Assembly (NCBI GenBank): GCA_028698395.1
Contig: JAQVDG010000073.1
Location: 1-8,399 of the forward strand
DNA from: Weeksellaceae bacterium
GTDB lineage: Bacteria; Bacteroidota; Bacteroidia; Flavobacteriales; Weeksellaceae
DNA length: 8,399 bases
Reading direction: 5' to 3'
The notes beneath the pieces are model-generated. The model worked only from the letters and a program-made list of their open reading frames with translations. It made no database searches and was not told the DNA's origin. Within the stretch, counting starts at the first letter, position 1; each line of letters begins with the position of its first letter. The position numbers and the translations under genes are program-made. Below are positions 1 to 7,938 of this stretch, one piece after another.

Positions 1-132
1 TAACGTTTTGCGGCTTGGCGTAGTGGCGGATTTTTAGCACAAAAGTTCAATCGAAGAACTGCACTTGAACCTACCACAAAACTGTCATACGAAGCACTGA
101 ACCCGCCATTACGCCAAACCGCTGTTACCGGC
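1..132 (-). repeat. Long attC-like imperfect inverted repeat at the 3' end of the operon segment
   Basis: Positions 10-29 (GCGGCTTGGCGTAGTGGCGG) and 103-122 (CCGCCATTACGCCAAACCGC) pair over 20 positions with 18 Watson-Crick pairs, one G.T and one C-A mismatch. At the base, TAAC (1-4) pairs with GTTA (124-127) across an asymmetric internal loop (5-9 against 123). The 73-nt loop holds its own small pairings: GTTCAA 45-50 with TTGAAC 65-70, or AGTTC 44-48 with GAACT 56-60. Conserved ends, two nested arm pairs and a variable loop are the plan of an integron attC site (R''-L''-loop-L'-R'). The window begins exactly at its outer edge, which would fit an assembly break in a multicopy repeat. It encodes no protein that I can support. 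Confidence 0.6.
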
Positions 133-236
133 TGGTGTTCTGTCGTCTGTCCTTGCAAACCATTGTCAGTATTGAGTTTCTGTGGCATTGAGTGTCGGCT
201 GTGGGTGGCGTTTTTTATTTTTTGAAGGGTCGGGAA

Positions 237-255
237 ATTTTTTAAAAACAATTTT
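237..255 (+). repeat. Left copy of a 19-bp AT-rich inverted repeat
   Basis: ATTTTTTAAAAACAATTTT is the perfect reverse complement of 8017-8035. It lies just outside the trailer hairpin, as the partner lies just outside the leader hairpin. A second AT word, GTTTTTTATTTTTT at 210-223, likewise has a perfect inverted partner at 8046-8059. On the coding strand the tract gives a T-run after the trailer hairpin, but about 14 nt too far away for a classic terminator. Confidence 0.7.
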
Positions 256-259
256 GACC

Positions 260-348
260 TGCGTTGGCTTTGCAAGCTCTTTGACAAAGCTTTGGATTGT
301 GCGTGGGCTTGTGCGGCTTTGGCAATGTGCTTGCAAAATGCGTTGGCT
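260..348. repeat. 10-bp direct repeat TGCGTTGGCT bracketing the trailer hairpin
   Basis: TGCGTTGGCT occurs at 260-269 and again at 339-348, touching either side of the trailer hairpin; the second copy runs into the methylase TAG. This may be a target duplication left by insertion of the hairpin element, or part of the repeat itself. No such duplication was seen around the leader hairpin. Confidence 0.5.
269..337 (-). repeat. Trailer hairpin with ACA/AGA internal loop
   Basis: An outer stem of nine perfect pairs (269-277 TTTGCAAGC with 329-337 GCTTGCAAA) is followed by a 3x3 internal loop (TCT 278-280 against TGT 326-328, read as AGA and ACA on the coding strand). An inner stem of ten positions with one mismatch (281-290 TTGACAAAGC with 316-325 GCTTTGGCAA) closes a 25-nt loop. 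It begins ten bases beyond the methylase TAG. It could act as a transcript-end or mRNA-stability structure, but it lacks an immediately following U-run, so I do not call it an intrinsic terminator. It has the same plan as the leader hairpin at 7939-8004. Confidence 0.65.
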
Positions 349-3300
349 AATCTTCATCTTCTTCCGTTTCTTCTGTTATTAAAACCTCCTCTTCCAACTC
401 CTCAATTACAATTTCTTCTTTGGCTTCTATGCCGTAAAGTTTGTTCACCATTTCGTCAATTTCGGCTTCTATGGGGCGGAGTTGGGCGTTCATTTCTGCA
501 CGGTCTATTTCTCCTGCAAAATATTCTTTCTTGATTGCCAAACATTCATCAAACTTCTTATTGAATGCTTTCAGTTCTTTCTCTGATGGTATTTTGATGG
601 GTAGCTTCTTGATGTCATTCATTTGAATTGCTACAGTCCCATTAAAGAACTCCCTCAATACTCTATTGAAAAGGCGGCTATTAATATTAAAAACAAAATA
701 TTTATCGCCAAGTCCAGATTCATCATATAACGACATTGATTTCACGTCATTAACTGTATTGCCTTTCAAACGGCATTTTATATAAGGATTGCTTGGGTCA
801 AGGACATCACTCCAACAAAAACCATTTCTAAAATAAAACTGTGGATTTCTTACAACTGGCATACCTGCACCACTATGACCAGAGTGGCTCTTCAACCAAT
901 CAACAGATTCTTCACTCCAATCAATTAAATAGGGTGTTTCTAAATACCAACGATTTCCTTCTCTATCGCCTTTGTCATAAGGAACAAAAGTTCTTTTTCC
1001 TTTTATTCCCTCCAGTTTTTGCTTTTCTGTTATTGTTGCAACATCAAAAATCATTGATTCAGGAACGATACGATACATATAACCTTTTCCAAAAACTCTC
1101 AAACCAAATTTCTCTTTAATGCCATCGAACAGTTCCCAAATTTGCGTTTCCTTTAAATCTTCTAATACTTCTTTTACATCATCGTAACTATTGCAGTTAG
1201 AAATAACATCAAACTTTCTTTTTATTTTAGGTTCATTTTCTATTGCTTCCCATAATTTCTGAATTCTAGTTTCTCTGCATCTTTCTGCAAAACGACTGTT
1301 TGGATTATAACCAACAAATTTGCCATTATTAGCTGTAGCAAGTCCTTGTCCACCGTCAATTAATAAGCCGATAATCGTTGTTTCTCCTGCTTTGAGTTTA
1401 GTAATATTTCTTTTCAGAGCTTCCCTATTTCTTTCAATTTCTCTTGATGTTTCAATTTTACTCCACCAAGTATCAAATGCAGGTCTAGCTTCTTTTATTA
1501 TCTTTTCAAGTATTTGACAATTATATTCTGTCGGTGAAAAAATAGAGTAATTAATAGCTTGGCGATATGGCTCAAAGGAAATTTTAAATTTCAACAATGT
1601 TGTATTATTGTCTTTGTATACCTTCTCACCATTGCAAGTATGAGAAACTTCCCAATTTGCTTTATTGTGACCTAAAGCACTAAAGCTTTTATCTAAAATT
1701 CTTTCCCAGCCAGAAATATTTTCCTTTGATGTTTTTATTTGCTTCCATTCGTCATTAGAAATCTGAAATGTTTCTGAATTAGGATATCGAATGTCAATGT
1801 AAGTTAAATTGGATTTTATTTCTGCTCTTGCCTTTTCAATCGTAAATATTGCAGTATTAACAAATGCTGCAAATGCTTTGGGTGTATTTATGATTTCAGT
1901 TACCCGGCATTCAGGCAAAAACTGATGATTTGCATTTTCTGTTTTTACAGGAATCAAACTGCTTTGAACCGTTTTTTTGTTCCCAAACAAATCTGGGTTA
2001 GCAACTGGAATATGTTCCTGTAATTGCTCACCAAATAAATCTGTTTGTCCTTCGGCTGTGTTGCTGCCTGCAATGCCCAAAAAGTGCATTCGCATATTCT
2101 TTTTGGTTTGTAAAGTCAGGAAAGTATCAGAAGTAATGTAACTCAACAAACCACCTGATTTCAGCAATTCAAGCCCCCTGAAAGTAAAATGGTTGTATAA
2201 ATCATCACAAAATCCATACTCCTCTTCCAGTTTTTTAGTCAATCCCATTTTGCTAATGAGTTTGGTGTTTACATAAGGTGGATTGCCAATAACTATATCA
2301 AAGCCAGGGTTTTTACTCTCCTTATTGAATATACCAGGAAAAACAACTCTTTCAATGAAGTAATCTTTAATGGTGTTTTTGAAGATTGCCAAATTGCCCA
2401 ATTCTTCTGCTAATGCTTTTTCTTTTTTGCGGAGTTTGGCAATTTCTTTTTCGGCTGCTCGGTATGAAACCAAATGATTGATACCCGAACGAACAGAATT
2501 TAATTGCTTGGTAATGCTGTCGCTTTGGCTGTCAACTACTTTTTCGAGCAGTTTTACAATCTTGTCTTTTATTTCTTCTTTGGTTCCGTGTCGGTCGCTT
2601 TTGGCAATGAAGTATTGATTTTCAAGATTAACCAATTCTTTCAATAATTTATCATTGTCAATCTGGTCAATCAGGTTGTTCAGGTTTTGGTCTTTGTAAA
2701 AACGGAACAAAGAATTTTTCTTATAAAACTTAAACTCAAGGTTGGGCAGAGGTTTCAGATTGTAATTCTCTTTTGAAAAGTCAACTCTTTGTTCTACAAT
2801 TAATGATAGCCAACAACGAAGTTTGGTTATTTCAATGGCATATTCCAACAAGTCCACACCAAACAAACAACTTCGCAACAAGCCCAATTTCTTTACATAT
2901 CGAATTTGTCCATCTGCAAACATTTCAGAAATATGCTCTCTGAATTGCTCGTCTTTTGACTTCATCATTTCTGCTACCCACACTTTTCCTTCGGGGTCAA
3001 CGGTAGTGAGCACTTGCATCATTTCTTCCAACATACCCATTGGGAAAGCTCCCGAACCACAAGCAGGGTCAAGCACGGTTGTTTCCAAAAGTTTGTGAAT
3101 GATAGTTTTGCTGTTTTCGGGTTTAATTTCTGTGTCAAGATGTTTCAATAATGTGCTTCGGCACATATAAGAAACTACTGGACGAGGCGTATAAAAAGCA
3201 CCTGTATTTTTTCGGGCCGCTTCTTTGGTATCATCGCTTTGTTCTGCCAATAAGTTTTCAAAAATTCTACCCAACATTTCAGGGTCAACGGCAATTTCTT

Positions 3301-4501
3301 CTTCAAGTGGTGTATTCTCTGCAATGGTGAATTTGTATCGGGCAAGAATACTGTTTAAACCTTTATCTGTATCTAACAACAAATGGTCAGGAACAGAAAA
3401 CGCATTGTTTACAATGTGATTTCCATTTCTATCAATTTCACACCAATCATTTGGATGCACATCAAATAAACCACCATTCAAGTATGGCGAAAAGAAAATA
3501 GCTTCTTTGATGGCTTTTTCATCAGCAAAGTTGGCGGCATATACATCAAACACCTTCTGAGCACGATCCTTCTTTTCGCTGTTCAATGCGTTAAAGAATA
3601 GGTTTTGCAGAATGAATTTGTAATAAGCAGTGCCTTTGCTTTTGGGTTTTATCAAGTCGTTTTCTTCTCCGTTTTCAAATTCAGGAAGTAGCAAATCATC
3701 TTTTACCACTTTAAGTTCTTTCAAAAACCAAATGAAAATCAATCGAGCAATCAGGCGAACCGTAAAATCTTTGTGTTTTTCAGAACCTGCGGTTTGGTCA
3801 GGAATTCTGATGTCTTTTACTGCTTTGTTGAACCAAGCAATGATGTCTTCATAAAAATTCTTGTTGAGAACAGAAATGGAGAATACCGATTGCCAGTAAT
3901 AATACAACTGCGTGAAACTCTTTACCGCTTTGCTTCCTGTGGTGGGAATAACCAATTGTTTGAGAATGGCTATATGTCCTCTGTGCGGTTGTTGTGTGTC
4001 AATGTCTTTAAGCAATGAAACCTTTCCAATTTTCTCACCTTCTCTCCATTCTTGTTTGTAAGGTATGCGTTCACTGTTTGCAAACGAAATGAGGGTATCG
4101 TATTTGAAAATGATGGTTACTGGTGTATAAGGAAAAGTGCGGTTGAAGGCTCTTGTAATTTCTGCTAAATGACTTCTAGTGATAGGCAAGCCGTCATTTC
4201 TTTTTTTGAGTGTTACTCCAAAAATTAGCAAGCCATCATAATCCGCTTTCAGTTTTTTTACTTCAGCTAAATTTTTGAATGTTTCTGTGCCTTCAAAAAT
4301 GGCATCGTTCACCATACCCAAAGCAAATACATCTTCAATGAGTTTATGTGCTTCATTGGTGGCTTTGAAACGTTCGCCCAATACATCAACTGCGGATGCA
4401 GGTTCGTCAGCCAAATAATCAACTGGCACTTTGAGTTCTTCAAAAAATGCTTTTAATGCATTGATGAATGGTTCGCTATGGAATTTTGAGATTGAATTCA
4501 T
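347..4501 (-). CDS. Eco57I/PglX-like N6-adenine DNA methyltransferase with integral target-recognition region
   Basis: The 1384-residue protein is predicted to transfer a methyl group from S-adenosylmethionine to adenine N6 in DNA and to supply the sequence specificity of the system. Methylase motifs are clear: motif X around NTGAFYTPR (432-440), motif I DPACGSGAF (478-486), the motif II region FGVDLLEYAIEITKLR (547-562) and motif IV NPPY (740-743) in DIVIGNPPY. YLNGGLF (340-346), common in large Type IIG/ISP methylases, precedes them. A charged, probably coiled-coil stretch (about 605-705) sits between motifs II and IV. Residues about 930-1305 look like the recognition and clamp region: QGLATANNGKFVG (1052-1064), GNRWYLETPYLIDW (1182-1195), FYFRNGFCWSD (1222-1232) and NDIKKLPIKIP (1295-1305). 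Residues 1-240 are not a recognised nuclease; DYDGLLIFGVTLK (87-99) only faintly recalls a PD-(D/E)xK core, with Thr97 in place of the acidic residue. The tail (1362-1384) is very acidic. The start at 4501 overlaps the upstream stop as TAATG, so translational coupling is likely; the stop is TAG. DrmMI and PglX are its closest named relatives, but no other DISARM or BREX gene is present. Confidence 0.93.
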   Translation of the reverse strand: MNSISKFHSEPFINALKAFFEELKVPVDYLADEPASAVDVLGERFKATNEAHKLIEDVFALGMVNDAIFEGTETFKNLAEVKKLKADYDGLLIFGVTLKKRNDGLPITRSHLAEITRAFNRTFPYTPVTIIFKYDTLISFANSERIPYKQEWREGEKIGKVSLLKDIDTQQPHRGHIAILKQLVIPTTGSKAVKSFTQLYYYWQSVFSISVLNKNFYEDIIAWFNKAVKDIRIPDQTAGSEKHKDFTVRLIARLIFIWFLKELKVVKDDLLLPEFENGEENDLIKPKSKGTAYYKFILQNLFFNALNSEKKDRAQKVFDVYAANFADEKAIKEAIFFSPYLNGGLFDVHPNDWCEIDRNGNHIVNNAFSVPDHLLLDTDKGLNSILARYKFTIAENTPLEEEIAVDPEMLGRIFENLLAEQSDDTKEAARKNTGAFYTPRPVVSYMCRSTLLKHLDTEIKPENSKTIIHKLLETTVLDPACGSGAFPMGMLEEMMQVLTTVDPEGKVWVAEMMKSKDEQFREHISEMFADGQIRYVKKLGLLRSCLFGVDLLEYAIEITKLRCWLSLIVEQRVDFSKENYNLKPLPNLEFKFYKKNSLFRFYKDQNLNNLIDQIDNDKLLKELVNLENQYFIAKSDRHGTKEEIKDKIVKLLEKVVDSQSDSITKQLNSVRSGINHLVSYRAAEKEIAKLRKKEKALAEELGNLAIFKNTIKDYFIERVVFPGIFNKESKNPGFDIVIGNPPYVNTKLISKMGLTKKLEEEYGFCDDLYNHFTFRGLELLKSGGLLSYITSDTFLTLQTKKNMRMHFLGIAGSNTAEGQTDLFGEQLQEHIPVANPDLFGNKKTVQSSLIPVKTENANHQFLPECRVTEIINTPKAFAAFVNTAIFTIEKARAEIKSNLTYIDIRYPNSETFQISNDEWKQIKTSKENISGWERILDKSFSALGHNKANWEVSHTCNGEKVYKDNNTTLLKFKISFEPYRQAINYSIFSPTEYNCQILEKIIKEARPAFDTWWSKIETSREIERNREALKRNITKLKAGETTIIGLLIDGGQGLATANNGKFVGYNPNSRFAERCRETRIQKLWEAIENEPKIKRKFDVISNCNSYDDVKEVLEDLKETQIWELFDGIKEKFGLRVFGKGYMYRIVPESMIFDVATITEKQKLEGIKGKRTFVPYDKGDREGNRWYLETPYLIDWSEESVDWLKSHSGHSGAGMPVVRNPQFYFRNGFCWSDVLDPSNPYIKCRLKGNTVNDVKSMSLYDESGLGDKYFVFNINSRLFNRVLREFFNGTVAIQMNDIKKLPIKIPSEKELKAFNKKFDECLAIKKEYFAGEIDRAEMNAQLRPIEAEIDEMVNKLYGIEAKEEIVIEELEEEVLITEETEEDED

Positions 4502-4503
4502 TA
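4499..4503 (-). promoter_or_regulatory. TAATG stop/start overlap between the two operon genes
   Basis: On the coding strand, the helicase stop TAA (4503-4501) and the methylase ATG (4501-4499) share one A. The upstream stretch is AT-rich with no obvious Shine-Dalgarno sequence, so the methylase is probably translated by ribosomes that terminate and restart. This would tie the amounts of motor and methylase to one another and argues for a single transcript. Confidence 0.9.
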
Positions 4504-7500
4504 TTTACTTATGATAAACCAAGTGATTAAATCGAAATTGTCTTTGCTGAATTTTTGCGAAGCAGAACCTTCGTCTTTTAATTTTTGAATCGTGGTTTTG
4601 CTTCCTGATTTCAGTTTGTTCAACATATCGAGTGAAGCTTTTCCCATCTTTTGTTTTACTGTGCCATCTTCCTGCACTTCTTCTTCGGTTGCCTGACTTT
4701 TTAGCCAAGCAGATAATGCAGCCGATAAATGTTCAATGGATTTTGGCTCGCCTTGGTCAATGGATTTTGGCACAAAACGAACTTCATCTTTGTGTTTTGC
4801 CAAAGCGTCCAATACTTCTTTTTGGTTTAAGAAAACCGATTTGCCCGAATGGTCAATGTAAATGAGTTCGTAACCTTTGTATTCAAAGTTTGTTGACTTT
4901 GATGGTTTACTCGGATAACCTAATAAGGCAATTAAACCTTCTTCGGGGCAAACTTCCTGATTGGCTTTGAAACCTGTGTAAATACCGTTTGGCAGTGATT
5001 TGTAAAACTGTTCATTCTTTCTCAGTTCTTCCAATAATTCCTGACGGAAAGTTTCCAAAGAGAAATCATCAAATCCTAAAGATTTTTCGGTGTCAATTTC
5101 TTCCCAAGAAGATTGCATTTGCTCCAACATTCTTGCTTTTTGCTTTTGCTCCAGATTTTCATCTTCTGCCATTTCTTTAAAAGTGTCAGAAAAATCCAAA
5201 TGAACTTCAGAACCTGCCAATTTCATAGCAGCCATTCTTTGTTCAATTCTGCCTTGCAAATTCAAGTAAGAATTGATGTTGTTTGATGGCCAGAAATTAA
5301 TGCTAAATAATTTTGTGTTTGGTGAACCCAAACGGTCAATACGACCCATTCGCTGAATTACTCGAACAGGATTCCAGTGAATATCATAATTGATTACCAA
5401 ATCGCAATCCTGCAAGTTTTGTCCTTCACTCAAGGCATCAGTAGCAATCAGAATGTCTATAGGGTTTTGCAATTTTTCATAAGTTCGTTTGTCGTTTTCC
5501 GCAATCCAAAGTTGCCATTCATCAAACTGTTTTTTCAAGTCAAGTTCTTTGCTTGATGGTTCAAATTGCCATTCTTTCTCTCTAAACATTTTTGTGAAAG
5601 GAGCAAAGCGTTCTAAAATGGGTTCGTATCGCTTAGTTTCTCCCTCTTCATCCCAGACTACAGATGTATCGCCACTTATTGCAGCCACTTTGTCAAAACC
5701 TCTTGATTTCAGTTGGTCAAAGAGATAAAAAGCTGTGTCTTTGTAAACGGTAAAGATTAAAACTTTTGGATTACCATTATTATCACCTGACTGTCTTTTC
5801 TTTACAATTCGGTTTATCAGTGTTTCCAGTTTATCATCTTCACTGTTGTGGTTTCTTGGCTTCTTAATTTCTTTAGAAATTTTTCTTTCAAATTGAATCA
5901 AGTTCGATTGCAACAATTGCAACGCTTCAATATCTGCTTTTAAATCTTTCTTGTAGTTTTCAATGTTGCCTGAGCGGTCAATGTCAATCAAGCGTGTTTT
6001 ACGCTTTTTGCCCAAAGTAAAATCTTCAATTTGAGCCAAAATATCATCATCATAAAAAAGTGATGGTTGGGCTTCGTTCCATCCTGTTTCCTTTTTGGTT
6101 TCCTGATATTGCTTGATTCTGTCGAGTGCATTTTGATGATGAGCTAAAATCTTCTCAACAGTTGATTGAAAAGAGAACCAAGAAGATTCCAATCGTTTTA
6201 CCAGTAAGATATACATCATTTTCACCAAGAAATGGTCACGTTGCTTTTCATCGTGTAAAATGTCGGCATCTTCAAATTCGTCAATGTAAAATGAAGGTTG
6301 ATAACCCGAAAGCATTGGCGGAAAATGGTCGAAGAGTTCTTCAAAGCTTTCAAAGTTTCCGATTTGTTTGGGTGTGACGAAAATGTTTTCGGGCTTTGTT
6401 TTTTTCGGAAACTCCAAACCGTCCTGATGTCCTTCAATCATTTTGCGGGTTCGTGCAACCGTTAAAGAATCAGTCAGTTTGAAAAAATTAGGCGGTAACT
6501 TCTTAATGAATTCACCAATTTTTGGGTCAGGTTCTTGTGTCCATTCGTTGAATGCCTTTTGTGCTGCCCTGAAAGTGTAATCAATGTTTTTGATGTCCAA
6601 AGATTCTTCAAATCCTTTGGCATTGCCACCAACAATCAATTTGAATTGATTCCTAATATCCATCAACGAATTATTGATTGGCGTTGCTGAAAGCATTAGC
6701 ACTTTTACATCTTCGTTTTGTGAAAGAATCTGGTCAACCAAAAATTTGTAGCGTTTGGATTTATCGTTTCGCAAATTGTGGCTTTCGTCAATCACAAACA
6801 GTTTGGGCTTTTCATTGATAAACATTTTGTCCGCCCTGTCGTGGTATTTCTCCATCAAATCATCTGTCAAGTCAGTATGAAACCTTAAGAAATATTCAAA
6901 CTGGTCTTTCTCAAATTTTGAGTTTTGGTTTTTCTGATAAATTCTCCAATTGTATTGAAGTTTTTTGGGACAAATTAAAATCACTTCACGTCCTTGCAAT
7001 TGGTAGAATTTCATTACAGCTAATGCAGTCCAGGTTTTACCCAAACCTACTGCATCGGCTAAAATTGCTCCATTGTGTTTTTGAAGCATTTTTATCAAAC
7101 TCAAAACGCCTTTCTGCTGAAATTCATAAAGTGAATTATAAACAACCGTGTTTTCAAGTCGTCCGATTTGACGGTTAAATTCGGGGTTGTCTTTTTCAAG
7201 CAGTAGTTCATCACCAAACAATTCAAAAAGCACCTTAAAATAAAGTTGCTTTGGTGAATACTCCGTGAAAATCTTTTTGATTTCGTCAATAAGATATTTC
7301 TTGAATGGAATACGATTTACGCCACCGTTGCCGTCAACAACGGTTTTATAGTCGTGGGCTTGTGGTCTTGACCACAAGCTGTCGAACCATTTTATTAACT
7401 CGTTGTATTGTGGGTCTGAACCAAAACTGCCAATATTCAACTCCACATTGTTGGTTGTCTTCAAACCAACGCCTGCCTCTGTCAAATTAGAACTGCCTGA

Positions 7501-7890
7501 AATGTAGTAGTCCTTTTGCGGGTCTTTGTCGTTGTGTTTGTATAAGTATGCTTTTGCGTGGCAAAAGTTAGGTTCTAGTGTCTTTGCTAAAACTTTGTCA
7601 AGCTCCAAAAATGCAACCGCTTCTTGAGCAACCTTACTCAATTTTAATGATGCGTCAATATTGATGTCCTCGTTTAAAAGGTCAAGTGCTCTGTCTTTGT
7701 CGAAGTCAAAGCTTACGATGTCACCAAGTATAAATTTGTATTCATCAATTTTGTCCTTTGTTTCCTTTGATAAATAAGCTAATGCACCAACAGTAAAATA
7801 GCCTGTCACGATGGAAAGTTTCCCTGTCTGGGTATATTTTGTAATCCACTCGTGGACTTTTAAGTTTTCGTTCTCGTTGTCTAATATCAT
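4501..7890 (-). CDS. PLD-nuclease / SNF2-family helicase fusion protein, restriction-type motor subunit
   Basis: The 1129-residue cytoplasmic protein is predicted to be the DNA translocase and nuclease subunit of a restriction system. Residues 1-180 resemble the PLD-like domain found fused to Snf2 helicases: H111-A-K113 is followed by GSSN at 132-135 and E150. The usual Asp five residues after K113 is absent (Lys118). A full SNF2/RapA-type motor follows: Gln motif near 257-259, Walker A DAVGLGKT (279-286), motif Ia around ICPKKLQ (306-312), DESH (368-371), SATP (401-404), motif IV LIFT (711-714), motif V ATDALSEGQNLQ (816-827) and motif VI QRMGRIDRLG (846-855) with R850 and R853. About 280 residues between the two RecA lobes are mostly helical and charged, as is usual in this family. 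The C-terminal 270 residues were not recognised. The ATG at 7890 gives the complete PLD domain and lies 21 nt after an in-frame-independent AT-rich leader; there is no clear Shine-Dalgarno. It overlaps the downstream methylase gene by one base. DrmD of class 1 DISARM is the closest named analogue for the helicase part. I am sure of the helicase and fairly sure of the PLD fold; the restriction role is inferred from context. Confidence 0.93.
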   Translation of the reverse strand: MILDNENENLKVHEWITKYTQTGKLSIVTGYFTVGALAYLSKETKDKIDEYKFILGDIVSFDFDKDRALDLLNEDINIDASLKLSKVAQEAVAFLELDKVLAKTLEPNFCHAKAYLYKHNDKDPQKDYYISGSSNLTEAGVGLKTTNNVELNIGSFGSDPQYNELIKWFDSLWSRPQAHDYKTVVDGNGGVNRIPFKKYLIDEIKKIFTEYSPKQLYFKVLFELFGDELLLEKDNPEFNRQIGRLENTVVYNSLYEFQQKGVLSLIKMLQKHNGAILADAVGLGKTWTALAVMKFYQLQGREVILICPKKLQYNWRIYQKNQNSKFEKDQFEYFLRFHTDLTDDLMEKYHDRADKMFINEKPKLFVIDESHNLRNDKSKRYKFLVDQILSQNEDVKVLMLSATPINNSLMDIRNQFKLIVGGNAKGFEESLDIKNIDYTFRAAQKAFNEWTQEPDPKIGEFIKKLPPNFFKLTDSLTVARTRKMIEGHQDGLEFPKKTKPENIFVTPKQIGNFESFEELFDHFPPMLSGYQPSFYIDEFEDADILHDEKQRDHFLVKMMYILLVKRLESSWFSFQSTVEKILAHHQNALDRIKQYQETKKETGWNEAQPSLFYDDDILAQIEDFTLGKKRKTRLIDIDRSGNIENYKKDLKADIEALQLLQSNLIQFERKISKEIKKPRNHNSEDDKLETLINRIVKKRQSGDNNGNPKVLIFTVYKDTAFYLFDQLKSRGFDKVAAISGDTSVVWDEEGETKRYEPILERFAPFTKMFREKEWQFEPSSKELDLKKQFDEWQLWIAENDKRTYEKLQNPIDILIATDALSEGQNLQDCDLVINYDIHWNPVRVIQRMGRIDRLGSPNTKLFSINFWPSNNINSYLNLQGRIEQRMAAMKLAGSEVHLDFSDTFKEMAEDENLEQKQKARMLEQMQSSWEEIDTEKSLGFDDFSLETFRQELLEELRKNEQFYKSLPNGIYTGFKANQEVCPEEGLIALLGYPSKPSKSTNFEYKGYELIYIDHSGKSVFLNQKEVLDALAKHKDEVRFVPKSIDQGEPKSIEHLSAALSAWLKSQATEEEVQEDGTVKQKMGKASLDMLNKLKSGSKTTIQKLKDEGSASQKFSKDNFDLITWFIISK

Positions 7891-7907
7891 AGGTCTAATT
7901 TATTCAT
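7887..7907 (-). promoter_or_regulatory. Six-codon mini-ORF overlapping the helicase start (ATGA)
   Basis: On the coding strand an ATG at 7907 opens a six-codon frame, MNKLDL, whose TGA (7889-7887) overlaps the helicase ATG (7890-7888) as ATGA. With no clear ribosome-binding site for the helicase, re-initiation from this short frame is possible. It could equally be chance in an AT-rich leader; nothing else supports its translation. Confidence 0.2.
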
Positions 7908-7938
7908 TCTTGTTGTATGTCCTTGTGCGTAGGCAAAA

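Larger units (their letters stand above)
133..346. other. Operon trailer and left terminal block: GT-rich words, AT tracts, hairpin
   Basis: No gene is supported here. Reading inward, the block holds CTGTCGTCTGTCCTTG (140-155), GGCATTGAGTGTCGGCT (184-200), GTGGGTGG (201-208), an AT tract (210-223), AGGGTCGG (226-233), the 19-bp AT repeat (237-255) and the trailer hairpin (269-337). The same words recur in the right terminal block. Short open frames on both strands cross this block but consist of the repeats. Confidence 0.6.

Noticed and set aside
269..337. Intrinsic terminator for the operon
   Set aside because: The stem is good but the nearest T-run on the coding strand starts well beyond its base, so the rho-independent pattern is not met.
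166..382. Overlapping short frames on both strands in the trailer (63 and 66 codons)
   Set aside because: They translate the terminal repeats and, in part, the end of the methylase gene; no ribosome-binding site and no recognisable protein.
441..7490. Many 60-92 codon frames antisense to or in other frames of the two large genes
   Set aside because: All lie inside convincing coding sequence with diagnostic motifs and show no domain of their own.
347..7890. Complete DISARM or BREX locus
   Set aside because: Only a helicase and a methylase are present; there is no DrmA/DrmB, BrxC, PglZ or BrxL in the window, though the flanks are not visible.
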